This document shows, one piece after another, positions 19,938 to 27,631 of a stretch of DNA of 50,441 nt. The notes beneath the pieces were generated by a model that was not told the origin of the DNA, made no database searches, and saw only the letters and a program-made list of their open reading frames with translations. How positions within the stretch are numbered: position 1 is the stretch's first letter; each line of letters begins with the position of its first letter. Source of the DNA: Candidatus Mediterraneibacter avicola (GTDB lineage: Bacteria; Bacillota; Clostridia; Lachnospirales; Lachnospiraceae); assembly GCA_019115385.1 (NCBI GenBank), contig DXDR01000030.1:1-50441 (forward strand), written 5' to 3'. A program made the translations under genes and the position numbers.

Positions 19938-21190
19938 TCCGTTCGCTGATACGCTGTATGAAAGGATATGTTAAGGTCCGTGTCGAAGGATATTCGCCTG
20001 AAAGATTTCTGAATATGTGTTCCTTTCACGGAATCTATATCTGGGGACTTTCACCGATGGGGAATGCCTATGAAATGTACATGACGGTTTCGGGATTTAA
20101 AAAGCTGCGCCCTCTGGCGAGGAAGACCCATACGAAAATTTTTGTGATCAGAAAATACGGGCTTCCGTTTTTTCTGATCCGCTACCGGAAACGCAGGCTT
20201 TTTTTTGTGGGCGCCATCCTTTGTATGGTGCTTTTAAAGCTGTACTCCTTATTTATCTGGGACATTCACTTCGAGGGAAATGAAAAGTGGACGGACGCTG
20301 CGCTGACGGAATTTCTGGCCTCAGAAGAGGTGGCGCCTTTTATGCTGAAAAGCCAGGTTGACTGCCAGGGTATTGTAAAAGCCATCCGAAAGGAATATAA
20401 TGATATCGTTTGGGTATCGGCTTCTGTGGATGGCAGCCGGCTGAAAATCCAGATCAAGGAAAACGAGGATACTTTTCGGGAAGAGGAAGATACGCATACA
20501 AAAGGAGAGCAGCCAACGGATCTGATCGCTTCTTCAGACGGGGTGATCACAGATATCGTGACCCGTTCCGGCGTTCCCCAGGTGCATGTGGGGGATGAAG
20601 TAAAAAAAGGAGATATCCTCGTTCTGGGGAGGATCGAAGTCCTGGATGACAGCGGGGAGGTAACCGGGTATCAGTATCAGCAGTCCGATGCGGATATTTA
20701 TGCGGACACAGAACTGTGGTATGAAAACAGTATTCCTCTGACCAGAAAGGAAAAGGTGTATGACGGAAAAGAGAGCCGTCAGGGATTTGTGCGTATTTTC
20801 GGCTGGACTGTTTCTGCAGGCAGCATAAATAATAAATATGAGAACAGTGAAATCCATACGAAGGAGAAGCAGGCGAAAATAGGGGAGAACTTTTACCTTC
20901 CGTTTTCCTGGGGCACGAAGACGGCAAGATCCTATTCCTGGCAGTCGGAAAAATACACCAGAGAGGAAATCCGTCAGAAACTGAGCGAGGATTTTCAACT
21001 TTTTTGCAGCGAATTAGAGGAAAAAGGTGTTCAAATAAAAGAAAATGATGTTAAAATACAACTGTATGAAAATTCCGCATCTGCCTCCGGCACTCTGTAT
21101 CTGAACGAAAAGATCACCCGGGAGGCTGATACGGAGATTTTAAATGTTGAAAGGAAAGAAACAGATGAGTCTGGCGGAACTGATGATTGA
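19934..21190 (+). CDS. yqfD: Sporulation protein YqfD
   Basis: The 418 residues match the YqfD family, needed for efficient sporulation in Bacillus and made in the mother cell. A basic N-terminal domain (residues 1-75) precedes one membrane helix (about 76-94, RLFFVGAILCMVLLKLYSL). A large extracytoplasmic part follows with VWVSASVDGSRLKIQIKE, SSDGVITDIVTRSGVPQVHVGDEVKKGDILV and a C-terminal coiled segment. The TTG start at 19934 has GGAGGAG (19921-19927) and overlaps the yqfC stop. The lipoyl-like GVITDI...VGDEVKKGD motif is typical of the family. Confidence 0.92.
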   Translation: MIRSLIRCMKGYVKVRVEGYSPERFLNMCSFHGIYIWGLSPMGNAYEMYMTVSGFKKLRPLARKTHTKIFVIRKYGLPFFLIRYRKRRLFFVGAILCMVLLKLYSLFIWDIHFEGNEKWTDAALTEFLASEEVAPFMLKSQVDCQGIVKAIRKEYNDIVWVSASVDGSRLKIQIKENEDTFREEEDTHTKGEQPTDLIASSDGVITDIVTRSGVPQVHVGDEVKKGDILVLGRIEVLDDSGEVTGYQYQQSDADIYADTELWYENSIPLTRKEKVYDGKESRQGFVRIFGWTVSAGSINNKYENSEIHTKEKQAKIGENFYLPFSWGTKTARSYSWQSEKYTREEIRQKLSEDFQLFCSELEEKGVQIKENDVKIQLYENSASASGTLYLNEKITREADTEILNVERKETDESGGTDD

Positions 21191-22157
21191 AATTCCGGCC
21201 GAACATGAGGCGAATGTGTTCGGTCAGTTTGATTCATATGTGAAAAAGCTCGAGCGGACATTCCATGTCACCCTGATCGCCAGGGACGGGCAGACAAAGA
21301 TCGTGGGTGAAAGGGCGGCGGCTGAAAAGGTTCTCCGCATCCTGACCCAGCTCGTAGAACTGTCAAAGCGCGGCAATACAATTACAGAACAAAATGTGGA
21401 CTACGCCATATCCCTGGTGTTCGAAGACCAGGAGGAGAACCTGGTGGAGATCGACAAGGATCTGATCTGTCACACACTTCAGGGAAAACCGATCAAGCCG
21501 AAAACACTTGGACAGAAGCGATATGTGGATTCCATACGGGACGGAATGATCACATTTGGCCTGGGGCCGGCGGGAACCGGAAAGACCTATCTTGCAATGG
21601 CGATGGCGATCACAGCATTTAAGAGAAACGACGTGAGCAGGATCATCCTTACCCGGCCCGCTATCGAAGCAGGCGAAAAGCTGGGATTTCTGCCCGGAGA
21701 TCTTCAAAGCAAGATCGATCCGTATTTGCGTCCTCTCTATGACGCTCTTTATCAGATCATGGGGGCGGAAAGCTTTCTGAGAAATTCGGAAAAGGGCCTG
21801 ATCGAGGTGGCGCCTCTGGCCTATATGCGCGGGCGCACGTTGGACAACGCTTTTATTATCCTGGACGAGGCGCAGAATACGACGCCGGCGCAGATGAAAA
21901 TGTTCCTGACAAGAATCGGTTTTGGATCCAAGGTCGTTATTACCGGAGATTCCACGCAGAAAGACCTTCCGGCCGGAGCTGTGTCCGGGCTGGACGTGGC
22001 CGGTAAGGTACTGAAGGGAATCGAAGGGATCAGCATCTGCACACTGACCAGTAAAGACGTTGTCCGTCATCCCCTTGTCCAGAAGATCGTAAAGGCTTAT
22101 GAAGAGTATGAAAAGAACAGCGCAAAGCAGAAAAACAACAGAAGGAGAAAGGTATGA
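21144..22157 (+). CDS. phoH: PhoH-like ATPase
   Basis: Cytoplasmic P-loop ATPase of 337 residues, often coupled with YbeY in RNA metabolism. The N-terminal domain has EIPAEHEANVFGQFD, followed by the Walker A loop GPAGTGKTYLAMAMA, ILTRPAIEAGEKLGFLPGDL, Walker B FIILDEAQNTTPAQMKMFL and VVITGDSTQKDLP. Starts are ambiguous: the ATG at 21144 has GGAG seven bases upstream, and the ATG at 21165 has AAAGGA nine bases upstream. Either overlaps the end of yqfD. The basic C-terminus (NNRRRKV) overlaps the ybeY start (ATGA), implying coupled translation. Confidence 0.94.
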   Translation: MLKGKKQMSLAELMIEIPAEHEANVFGQFDSYVKKLERTFHVTLIARDGQTKIVGERAAAEKVLRILTQLVELSKRGNTITEQNVDYAISLVFEDQEENLVEIDKDLICHTLQGKPIKPKTLGQKRYVDSIRDGMITFGLGPAGTGKTYLAMAMAITAFKRNDVSRIILTRPAIEAGEKLGFLPGDLQSKIDPYLRPLYDALYQIMGAESFLRNSEKGLIEVAPLAYMRGRTLDNAFIILDEAQNTTPAQMKMFLTRIGFGSKVVITGDSTQKDLPAGAVSGLDVAGKVLKGIEGISICTLTSKDVVRHPLVQKIVKAYEEYEKNSAKQKNNRRRKV

Positions 22158-22651
22158 GTATCTTTATTGAAGAGGAAGGCGGCACAGTTCTGCCGTTCTC
22201 TGCAGAGGCCGTTGCACGTACGGTCATAGAAGCAGCCCTGGAATACGAAAAGTGTCCTTACGAGACAGAAGTCAGCCTTTTGCTCACAACAGATGAAGAA
22301 GTGAGAAAGCTGAACTGTACTGCGCGTGGGATGGATCGGCCTACAGATGTCCTGTCCTTTCCCATGTTGGAATATGACGCACCGGGCGACTTTTCATGGC
22401 TGGAGGATGAGCCGCAGGATGCATTCAATCCAGAGACCGGAGAACTGATATTGGGCGACATTGTCATCTCAAAGGACCGTGTTATGGCGCAGGCTGAAGA
22501 GTACGGACACTCTCCGCTGCGGGAGTATGCCTTTCTGATCGCCCACAGTATGCTCCACCTGTTTGGATACGACCATATTGAAGATAACGACCGTCTTCTG
22601 ATGGAAGAGCGGCAGCGGGGGATCATGGATAAAATAAATATTCTGAGATAG
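22154..22651 (+). CDS. ybeY: Endoribonuclease YbeY
   Basis: Zinc-dependent single-strand RNase involved in 16S rRNA 3'-end maturation and ribosome quality control. The 165 residues carry the signature H-x3-H-x5-H in AHSMLHLFGYDH (His131, His135, His141) and the conserved RGMDRPTDVLSFPM. The start overlaps the phoH stop. phoH-ybeY adjacency is widely conserved in bacteria and supports the call. Confidence 0.96.
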   Translation: MSIFIEEEGGTVLPFSAEAVARTVIEAALEYEKCPYETEVSLLLTTDEEVRKLNCTARGMDRPTDVLSFPMLEYDAPGDFSWLEDEPQDAFNPETGELILGDIVISKDRVMAQAEEYGHSPLREYAFLIAHSMLHLFGYDHIEDNDRLLMEERQRGIMDKINILR

Positions 22652-22736
22652 CTGACCGCAGCGGCCTGCCCCGGGAGAGGCGGGCAGTTTCATATGACAT
22701 CAGATGCAGTACCGGATGAGACCGAGGAGGAATGAA

Positions 22737-24413
22737 ATGCCGGAATCACATACAAACAGAAAAAAGAAAAAAGACGATTATCTTGTGCAGGGCGCAATCC
22801 TGGCTGCAGCGGCCGTGATGACCAAAGTGATCGGGGTCGTCTACCGAGTGCCTCTGGCCAACATACTTGGGGACGAAGGAAACGGTTTTTATGGATATGC
22901 ATATCAGGTGTATGCAATGGCACTGATGCTTTCCTCTTACAGTCTGCCCACGGCAGTATCGAAGCTTGTGTCCGAGCGTGTGGCAGCGAAAAAGAAGAGG
23001 AATGCATTTCGGGTATTTCTGTGCTCCCTTGTATTTGCCTTTACAGTGGGGCTGATCATCACGCTGGCCGTCTTTTTCGGAGCGGGAGCCATCTCAGAGC
23101 ATGTGATGAAGTCCCCTTTGAGCGTATATGCCCTTAAAGTTCTGGCGCCCGGACTGTTTATTGTAGCGGTTATGGCTGTCCTTCGAGGATATTTTCAGGG
23201 ACTTAATACAATGGTTCCTACTGCGATCTCACAGATCATTGAACAGCTGATCAATGCGGTAGTAAGCATTGTAGGAGCCAGCGTGCTTTTCGGGATCGGA
23301 ACGCGCGCCGGAGAGAAAGCAGGTGAAGAGCTGCTGGGGCCTGCCTATGGCGCTGCAGGCAGTACGATCGGTACAGTATCCGGGGCTGTGGCGGGCCTTC
23401 TCTTCCTGCTGTTTGTCTTCTGGCTGTACCGCAATGTGATCAAAAGACAGCTGAAAAGAGATCATTCCAGCGGAAGGGAGAGCTACCGGCATATATTAAA
23501 GGTGCTTGTTTTTACCGCAGTGCCGGTTATACTGAGTACTGCGGTTTACAATATCAACCAGATCCTGGATCTGACGATCTTTAACCATATTATGGACGCA
23601 CAGGGGTATGTAGAGCAGGAATATATGGCGCTTCAGGGGATCTACACTGCAAAATACGATACCCTGATCAATGTGCCTATGTCCATTCCATATGCACTCA
23701 GCGCCTCGGTTGTCCCAAGCCTGGTAGCTGTGGTGACAACAGGTACAAAAAGAGAGGTTCACTATAAGATAGACCAGACGCTCCGGCTGACGATGTTTCT
23801 CACCATTCCATGCTGTATCGGATTTCTTACGCTTGCGTCCCCTCTCATGGTTCTGCTGTACAATGACGCCAGCGCCACCCCGGCAAATCTGCTCATGCTC
23901 GGAGCGGGCGTGATCGTGCTTTTCAGCTGGTCCTCCGTATCCAACTCCATCCTGCATGGACTGAACCATATGTCCAGTCCGGCAAAGAATGCGGGGATAT
24001 CGCTGGTCATCCATCTGATCGCCTTTGTGATCATGATGACGGTATTTAAAATGAATGTATATGCCCTTGTATGCAGCAATATTGTTTTCGCTGTATGCAT
24101 GTGTTATCTGAACCAGAGAAAGATCCGAAAAGTGTGCGGCTTCCGTGTAAATATTGTACATACATTTATAAAACCGCTGATCGCGGCCGTGATCATGGGT
24201 GTTGTGACCTATGCGGTTCATCTTGTGCTCGATCTTCTGATCGGCGGCAGGTTTATCCCGACGATCGCAGCGATTCTTGTGGCAGTTGTGGTTTATATTG
24301 TGATCGCGCTTAAAATCGGTACGCTGTCAGAAGACGATATAGAGGCTCTGCCAATGGGAGCAAGACTTCTGCGCCTGTGCAGGCGGCTGAATCTTCTGCC
24401 GGCAGCACACTAG
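22737..24413 (+). CDS. SpoVB/MurJ-like lipid-linked saccharide flippase
   Basis: The 558 residues form about 14 hydrophobic helices of the MOP flippase superfamily. The N-terminus (DYLVQGAILAAAAVMTKVIG, then VYRVPLANILGDEGNGFYG) is characteristic of the SpoVB/YtgP/MurJ branch in Firmicutes. Such proteins flip lipid II or other undecaprenyl-linked sugars across the membrane. Which of the paralogous roles (vegetative MurJ or sporulation SpoVB) applies cannot be read from one copy. The ATG at 22737 has GAGGAGG six bases upstream (22724-22730); the frame extends upstream to 22704 without such a site. The basic N-terminus (NRKKKKDD) is cytoplasmic. Confidence 0.88.
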   Translation: MPESHTNRKKKKDDYLVQGAILAAAAVMTKVIGVVYRVPLANILGDEGNGFYGYAYQVYAMALMLSSYSLPTAVSKLVSERVAAKKKRNAFRVFLCSLVFAFTVGLIITLAVFFGAGAISEHVMKSPLSVYALKVLAPGLFIVAVMAVLRGYFQGLNTMVPTAISQIIEQLINAVVSIVGASVLFGIGTRAGEKAGEELLGPAYGAAGSTIGTVSGAVAGLLFLLFVFWLYRNVIKRQLKRDHSSGRESYRHILKVLVFTAVPVILSTAVYNINQILDLTIFNHIMDAQGYVEQEYMALQGIYTAKYDTLINVPMSIPYALSASVVPSLVAVVTTGTKREVHYKIDQTLRLTMFLTIPCCIGFLTLASPLMVLLYNDASATPANLLMLGAGVIVLFSWSSVSNSILHGLNHMSSPAKNAGISLVIHLIAFVIMMTVFKMNVYALVCSNIVFAVCMCYLNQRKIRKVCGFRVNIVHTFIKPLIAAVIMGVVTYAVHLVLDLLIGGRFIPTIAAILVAVVVYIVIALKIGTLSEDDIEALPMGARLLRLCRRLNLLPAAH

Positions 24414-24414
24414 T

Positions 24415-24456
24415 GCACTGTTTCACTTACAATGATGAAAGTAAGTGAACAAGTGC
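24415..24456. repeat. 16-bp inverted repeat after the flippase gene
   Basis: GCACTGTTTCACTTAC (24415-24430) and GTAAGTGAACAAGTGC (24441-24456) pair except for a two-base mismatch, with a ten-base loop. There is no T-run on the plus strand, so it is not a classical terminator; it may stabilise or process the transcript. Confidence 0.5.
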
Positions 24457-24513
24457 TGGTGAATAAAAAACAGAAAAACAGCCAATACTGTAGAAAAAAA
24501 GGAGCGGATCCTT

Positions 24514-24888
24514 ATGAAGACAAAATATGTGATTGGCATTTTGGCTGTTTTTCTTCTGGTAGTGGCGCTTCTGGCAGCCGGTTATCAGATCAGTTACCGC
24601 CATGTGATGGACAGGCAGGCTTCCCGGTCTGAGGAGGAGTCTTCTACGGAGAGCATTGCCGCGGAAGGACAGGCGGTCAAAGAAGAACCGGGAGAAGAGG
24701 AAGGGTATTACCTCTGTGAACTGCAGGGATATGTGGCTGTATATTTGAGCGACCGCAGCACGATATATGAGCTGACGGATATTCCGCTGACGGATCTTCC
24801 AAAAGAGGTCCAGCAGGAGGTGTCGGAAGGGAAATACGTCTCGACAGACGGAGAATTATATGCATTTCTTGAGAATTATTCGAGCTGA
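24514..24888 (+). CDS. Small membrane-anchored protein with a BofC-like C-terminus
   Basis: 124 residues. An N-terminal signal anchor (about residues 4-25, YVIGILAVFLLVVALLAAGY) is followed by an acidic, Ser/Glu-rich linker (40-70). A compact C-terminal domain has the pattern GYYLCELQGYVAVYLSD, TDIPLTDLP and DGELYAFLENYSS. That last domain resembles the C-terminal part of the forespore signalling regulator BofC and of similar small Clostridial proteins. The resemblance is from memory of the pattern and not proven. AAAGGAG precedes the ATG at 24514. The domain would lie outside the cell membrane. Sporulation-linked genes nearby (yqfC, yqfD) are compatible. Confidence 0.75.
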   Translation: MKTKYVIGILAVFLLVVALLAAGYQISYRHVMDRQASRSEEESSTESIAAEGQAVKEEPGEEEGYYLCELQGYVAVYLSDRSTIYELTDIPLTDLPKEVQQEVSEGKYVSTDGELYAFLENYSS

Positions 24889-24900
24889 TACCGGCTGGTG

Positions 24901-24929
24901 TGGACGAAGAGGCAGGAATAGTGTATAAT
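24901..24929 (+). promoter_or_regulatory. SigA-type promoter before the DUF896 gene
   Basis: TGGACG (24901-24906), 17-base spacer and a perfect TATAAT (24924-24929). It lies 48 bases before the DUF896 start, with AAAGGA ahead of that start. Confidence 0.6.
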
Positions 24930-24977
24930 ACCGTTTTGTGACAGAAGATCCAGGAAATTGTCTGAAAGGAATCAGGT

Positions 24978-25205
24978 ATGGAAAAACAGAAGATAAACAG
25001 GATTAATGAGTTATACAGAAAATCAAAGGCAGAGGGGCTGACCGAAGCAGAGAGAAAGGAGCAGAAACTGCTCAGGGAAGAATATATCACTCTTGTCAGA
25101 AGAAATCTGCGCGGTCAGCTCAACAACATAGATATAGAAGAAAAGGACGGAACAATCGTCAACCTTGGAGAAAAATACGGAAACAAGGGAAAACTTCCCT
25201 CATAG
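24978..25205 (+). CDS. DUF896 (YnzC family) protein
   Basis: 75 residues matching the short YnzC/UPF0291 family: an N-terminal helical hairpin (INRINELYRKSKAEGLTEAE, then EQKLLREEYITLVRRNLRGQ) and a short tail. The family is found across Firmicutes; the Bacillus member is SOS-linked, but the molecular role is unclear. The ATG at 24978 is preceded by GAAAGGA. The next small gene begins 26 bases after its stop, so the two probably share the promoter at 24901-24929. Confidence 0.88.
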   Translation: MEKQKINRINELYRKSKAEGLTEAERKEQKLLREEYITLVRRNLRGQLNNIDIEEKDGTIVNLGEKYGNKGKLPS

Positions 25206-25231
25206 CAGGCGAAGGAAAAGAGGAGTGGAAC

Positions 25232-25414
25232 ATGCAGAACAGACTTCCCCGCGATCCGGTTATGCTGCTTGGCGTCGTAAATACAAAATTGAGAGACTTT
25301 TACGGCTCGCTGGACGAAATGTGCGAGGATATGCAGATCAGCCGGGCGGAACTGGAAAGTGATCTGAAAACGATCGACTATGAATATGATGCGGGCAGGA
25401 ACCAGTTTGTATAA
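25232..25414 (+). CDS. DUF4250 family protein
   Basis: 60 residues with the pattern LPRDPVMLLGVVNTKLRDFY, SLDEMCEDMQISRAELE and IDYEYDAGRNQFV, matching the small DUF4250 family of Clostridia and Bacteroidia. The middle looks like a helix-turn-helix of the kind used in small regulators, but function is unknown. AAAGAGGAGTGG precedes the ATG at 25232. Followed by 76 non-coding bases before miaB. Confidence 0.85.
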   Translation: MQNRLPRDPVMLLGVVNTKLRDFYGSLDEMCEDMQISRAELESDLKTIDYEYDAGRNQFV

Positions 25415-25490
25415 GCCGGAAGCAGTGTCTGCTTTTATGCATACGGATCAGGAATTCCTGCCTCCCAATAATACATAAGGAAAAGAAAAA

Positions 25491-26936
25491 ATGGAGAGAA
25501 ACAGACTGTATACAGAAAGTGTGTATCCGACAGCCCCAACAGAGGAGCCGGAAAGACAATATTATTTTATAGACAGAGCCAGAAAGCATCTGGAGGAACA
25601 GAAAAAGGAGGCGGGACGGCCTCTTACTTTCTGTGTTACGACCTTTGGCTGTCAGATGAACGCCCGGGATTCGGAAAAACTTTCGGGCATCCTGGAACAG
25701 ATCGGATATGTACAGGAGCTGGAGGAGGAAAAAGCGGACTTTGTGATCTATAATACATGTACAGTTCGTGAAAACGCCAATCTGCGTGTCTACGGCAGAC
25801 TGGGGCAGCTTGGGCGGGCAAAGAAGAAAAATCCCCATATGATGATCGCCCTCTGCGGATGTATGATGCAGGAAGCCCAGGTGGTAGAAAAGCTGAAAAA
25901 AAGCTACGGATTTGTAGACCTTATTTTTGGAACCCACAATATCTACAAGTTTGCCGAACTGCTCAACACCCGCATGGAGTCGGGCGGAATGGTGATCGAC
26001 ATATGGCAGGATACAGACAAGATCGTGGAAGATCTCCCGGTGGAGAGGAAATATCCTTTCAAGTCCGGCGTCAATATTATGTTTGGCTGCAATAATTTCT
26101 GCAGCTACTGCATCGTGCCATATGTGCGGGGCCGGGAGAGGAGCAGAGAACCGGAGGCGATCCTCGGGGAGATCAGACGCCTTGCCGCTGACGGAGTCGT
26201 GGAGGTCATGCTCCTCGGACAGAATGTAAATTCCTACGGAAAGACGCTGGAGCGTCCGGTGACATTTGCCGCCCTCCTCAGAGAGGTGGAAAAGATTGAC
26301 GGCATAGAGCGTATCCGTTTTATGACATCCCATCCGAAAGATTTATCAGATGAGCTGATCTCGGTGATGGGCAGCTCGAAAAAAATCTGCAGGCATCTGC
26401 ATCTTCCTGTTCAGTCGGGGAGCAGCCGGATCCTTGAGAAGATGAACCGGCGTTATACAAAAGAACAGTACCTTGAACTGGTCGGGAAGATCAGGAAGGC
26501 TGTGCCGGATATCTCCCTGACAACGGATATTATAGTGGGATTCCCCGGAGAGACGGAGGAAGATTTTCAGGAAACTCTGGATGTGGTGCGGAAGGTCAGG
26601 TATGACAGCGCATTTACATTTATTTATTCAAAGCGGTCCGGGACTCCGGCGGCAGCAATGGAGGATCAGGTCGAGCCTGCGGTGGTAAAAGAACGGTTTA
26701 ACAGGCTTTTAAAAGAGGTTCAGGAGATCGCGGCCCAAACCTGTGCTGTACATCAGGGCACTGTGCAGACTGTTCTGGCGGAATCAGTGAACGAGCATGA
26801 TCCCTCTCTGATAACGGGAAGGCTCAGCAATAATCTCCTCGTACATTTTCCGGGAGACAGCTCCATGATAGGCCGGCTTCTTCCGGTAGAACTGAAAGAG
26901 TGCAGAGGGTTTTATTATCTGGGAGAAAGGGTATAA
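25491..26936 (+). CDS. miaB: tRNA-2-methylthio-N6-dimethylallyladenosine synthase MiaB
   Basis: Radical-SAM methylthiotransferase that converts i6A37 into ms2i6A37 in tRNAs reading U-starting codons. The N-terminal UPF0004 domain has TTFGCQMNARDSEKL, YNTCTVRENAN and LCGCMMQ, whose three cysteines bind the auxiliary cluster. The radical-SAM core has CNNFCSYCIVPYVRGRERSR, and the C-terminal TRAM domain ends the 481-residue protein. An N-terminal extension of about 45 residues before FCVTTFGCQMN is usual in Clostridia. Weak ribosome site (AAGGAAAAG). MiaA, the enzyme making its substrate, is encoded at 32306-33247. Confidence 0.96.
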   Translation: MERNRLYTESVYPTAPTEEPERQYYFIDRARKHLEEQKKEAGRPLTFCVTTFGCQMNARDSEKLSGILEQIGYVQELEEEKADFVIYNTCTVRENANLRVYGRLGQLGRAKKKNPHMMIALCGCMMQEAQVVEKLKKSYGFVDLIFGTHNIYKFAELLNTRMESGGMVIDIWQDTDKIVEDLPVERKYPFKSGVNIMFGCNNFCSYCIVPYVRGRERSREPEAILGEIRRLAADGVVEVMLLGQNVNSYGKTLERPVTFAALLREVEKIDGIERIRFMTSHPKDLSDELISVMGSSKKICRHLHLPVQSGSSRILEKMNRRYTKEQYLELVGKIRKAVPDISLTTDIIVGFPGETEEDFQETLDVVRKVRYDSAFTFIYSKRSGTPAAAMEDQVEPAVVKERFNRLLKEVQEIAAQTCAVHQGTVQTVLAESVNEHDPSLITGRLSNNLLVHFPGDSSMIGRLLPVELKECRGFYYLGERV

Positions 26937-26960
26937 ACTGCCACTAATTAAATCAGCATA

Positions 26961-27016
26961 AACCGTCCAGACTATGTATGCAGATGTTTCTAAATACATG
27001 GAGAGGACGGTTTTTT
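26961..27016 (+). terminator. Terminator after miaB overlapping the next ribosome site
   Basis: AACCGTCC (26961-26968) pairs with GGACGGTT (27005-27012), with an inner ATGTAT/ATACAT stem, followed by TTTT (27013-27016). The next ATG is at 27017. Its probable Shine-Dalgarno GGAGAGG overlaps the right arm. Confidence 0.75.
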
Positions 27017-27433
27017 ATGAAGAAACTCAGTGAGTACCTGTTCCTGCTCGTTCTGGGCGGGACAGCCTATTATGGATTTGAAATGCTTTTCCGGGGTTTC
27101 TCCCATTGGACGATGTTTTTTCTGGGAGGAATCTGCCTGGTCTTCTGTGCCCAGCAGGGCATATGGACCCACTGGAGCGAACCTCTGTGGAAACAGGTCG
27201 GCTGGTGTATTATTTTTGTGACGGCATGTGAGTTTATCACCGGAATAATTGTCAATAAATTCCTGGGATGGAATGTGTGGGATTATACCGGGCTTCCGTT
27301 CCAGTTCATGGGCCAGATCTGCCTCCCATTTGTTATAATTTTTTCCGGGCTGTGCGCTGTTGGAATCTTTCTGAGCGGATATACACTCTTCTTTCTTTAC
27401 GGCGAGGAGCGGCCCGAATTTCATGTGCTATAG
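27017..27433 (+). CDS. Small membrane protein, putative ABC-transporter type IV (CmpB-like)
   Basis: 138 residues with four hydrophobic helices and the family pattern GWNVWDYTGLPFQFMGQICLP, matching the DUF of 'putative ABC-transporter type IV' membrane proteins (CmpB-like). No ATPase partner lies nearby, and biochemical function is unknown. The ATG at 27017 follows directly on a terminator whose right arm contains the best Shine-Dalgarno-like sequence. The frame is open upstream to 26978 but without a suitable site. Confidence 0.78.
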   Translation: MKKLSEYLFLLVLGGTAYYGFEMLFRGFSHWTMFFLGGICLVFCAQQGIWTHWSEPLWKQVGWCIIFVTACEFITGIIVNKFLGWNVWDYTGLPFQFMGQICLPFVIIFSGLCAVGIFLSGYTLFFLYGEERPEFHVL

Positions 27434-27496
27434 AAGCTGCTGTCCGCACCGCACTCGGGAACCCATAGCTTTTAGAGCCGGATATGCCCTTGCGGG

Positions 27497-27527
27497 AGGC
27501 CTCGTCCGCTTGAAGCGGCTGGTTTTT
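27497..27527 (+). terminator. Probable terminator upstream of mutS
   Basis: A GCC...CCGC / GCGG...GGT stem around 27498-27522 is followed by TTTTTT. The stem is short and interrupted, so confidence is moderate. The 198-base gap between the membrane-protein gene and mutS (27434-27631) otherwise holds only a loose GCGGGA/TCCCGC inverted repeat (27545-27594). Confidence 0.5.
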
Positions 27528-27631
27528 TGTGATAATCTAATAGAGCGGGAACGGAAGGATCTTACATGGATATCTGTATCCCGCCATACTTGTATCAGCT
27601 GTGAATAACATGTTTAAAAGGAGTAGGGAAT

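Noticed and set aside
22666-22690. CTGCCC/GGGCAG hairpin after ybeY as a terminator
   Set aside because: The stem is six pairs with only three Ts after it; too weak to call.
27545-27594. GCGGGA/TCCCGC inverted repeat before mutS
   Set aside because: Short arms with a 38-base loop are expected by chance.
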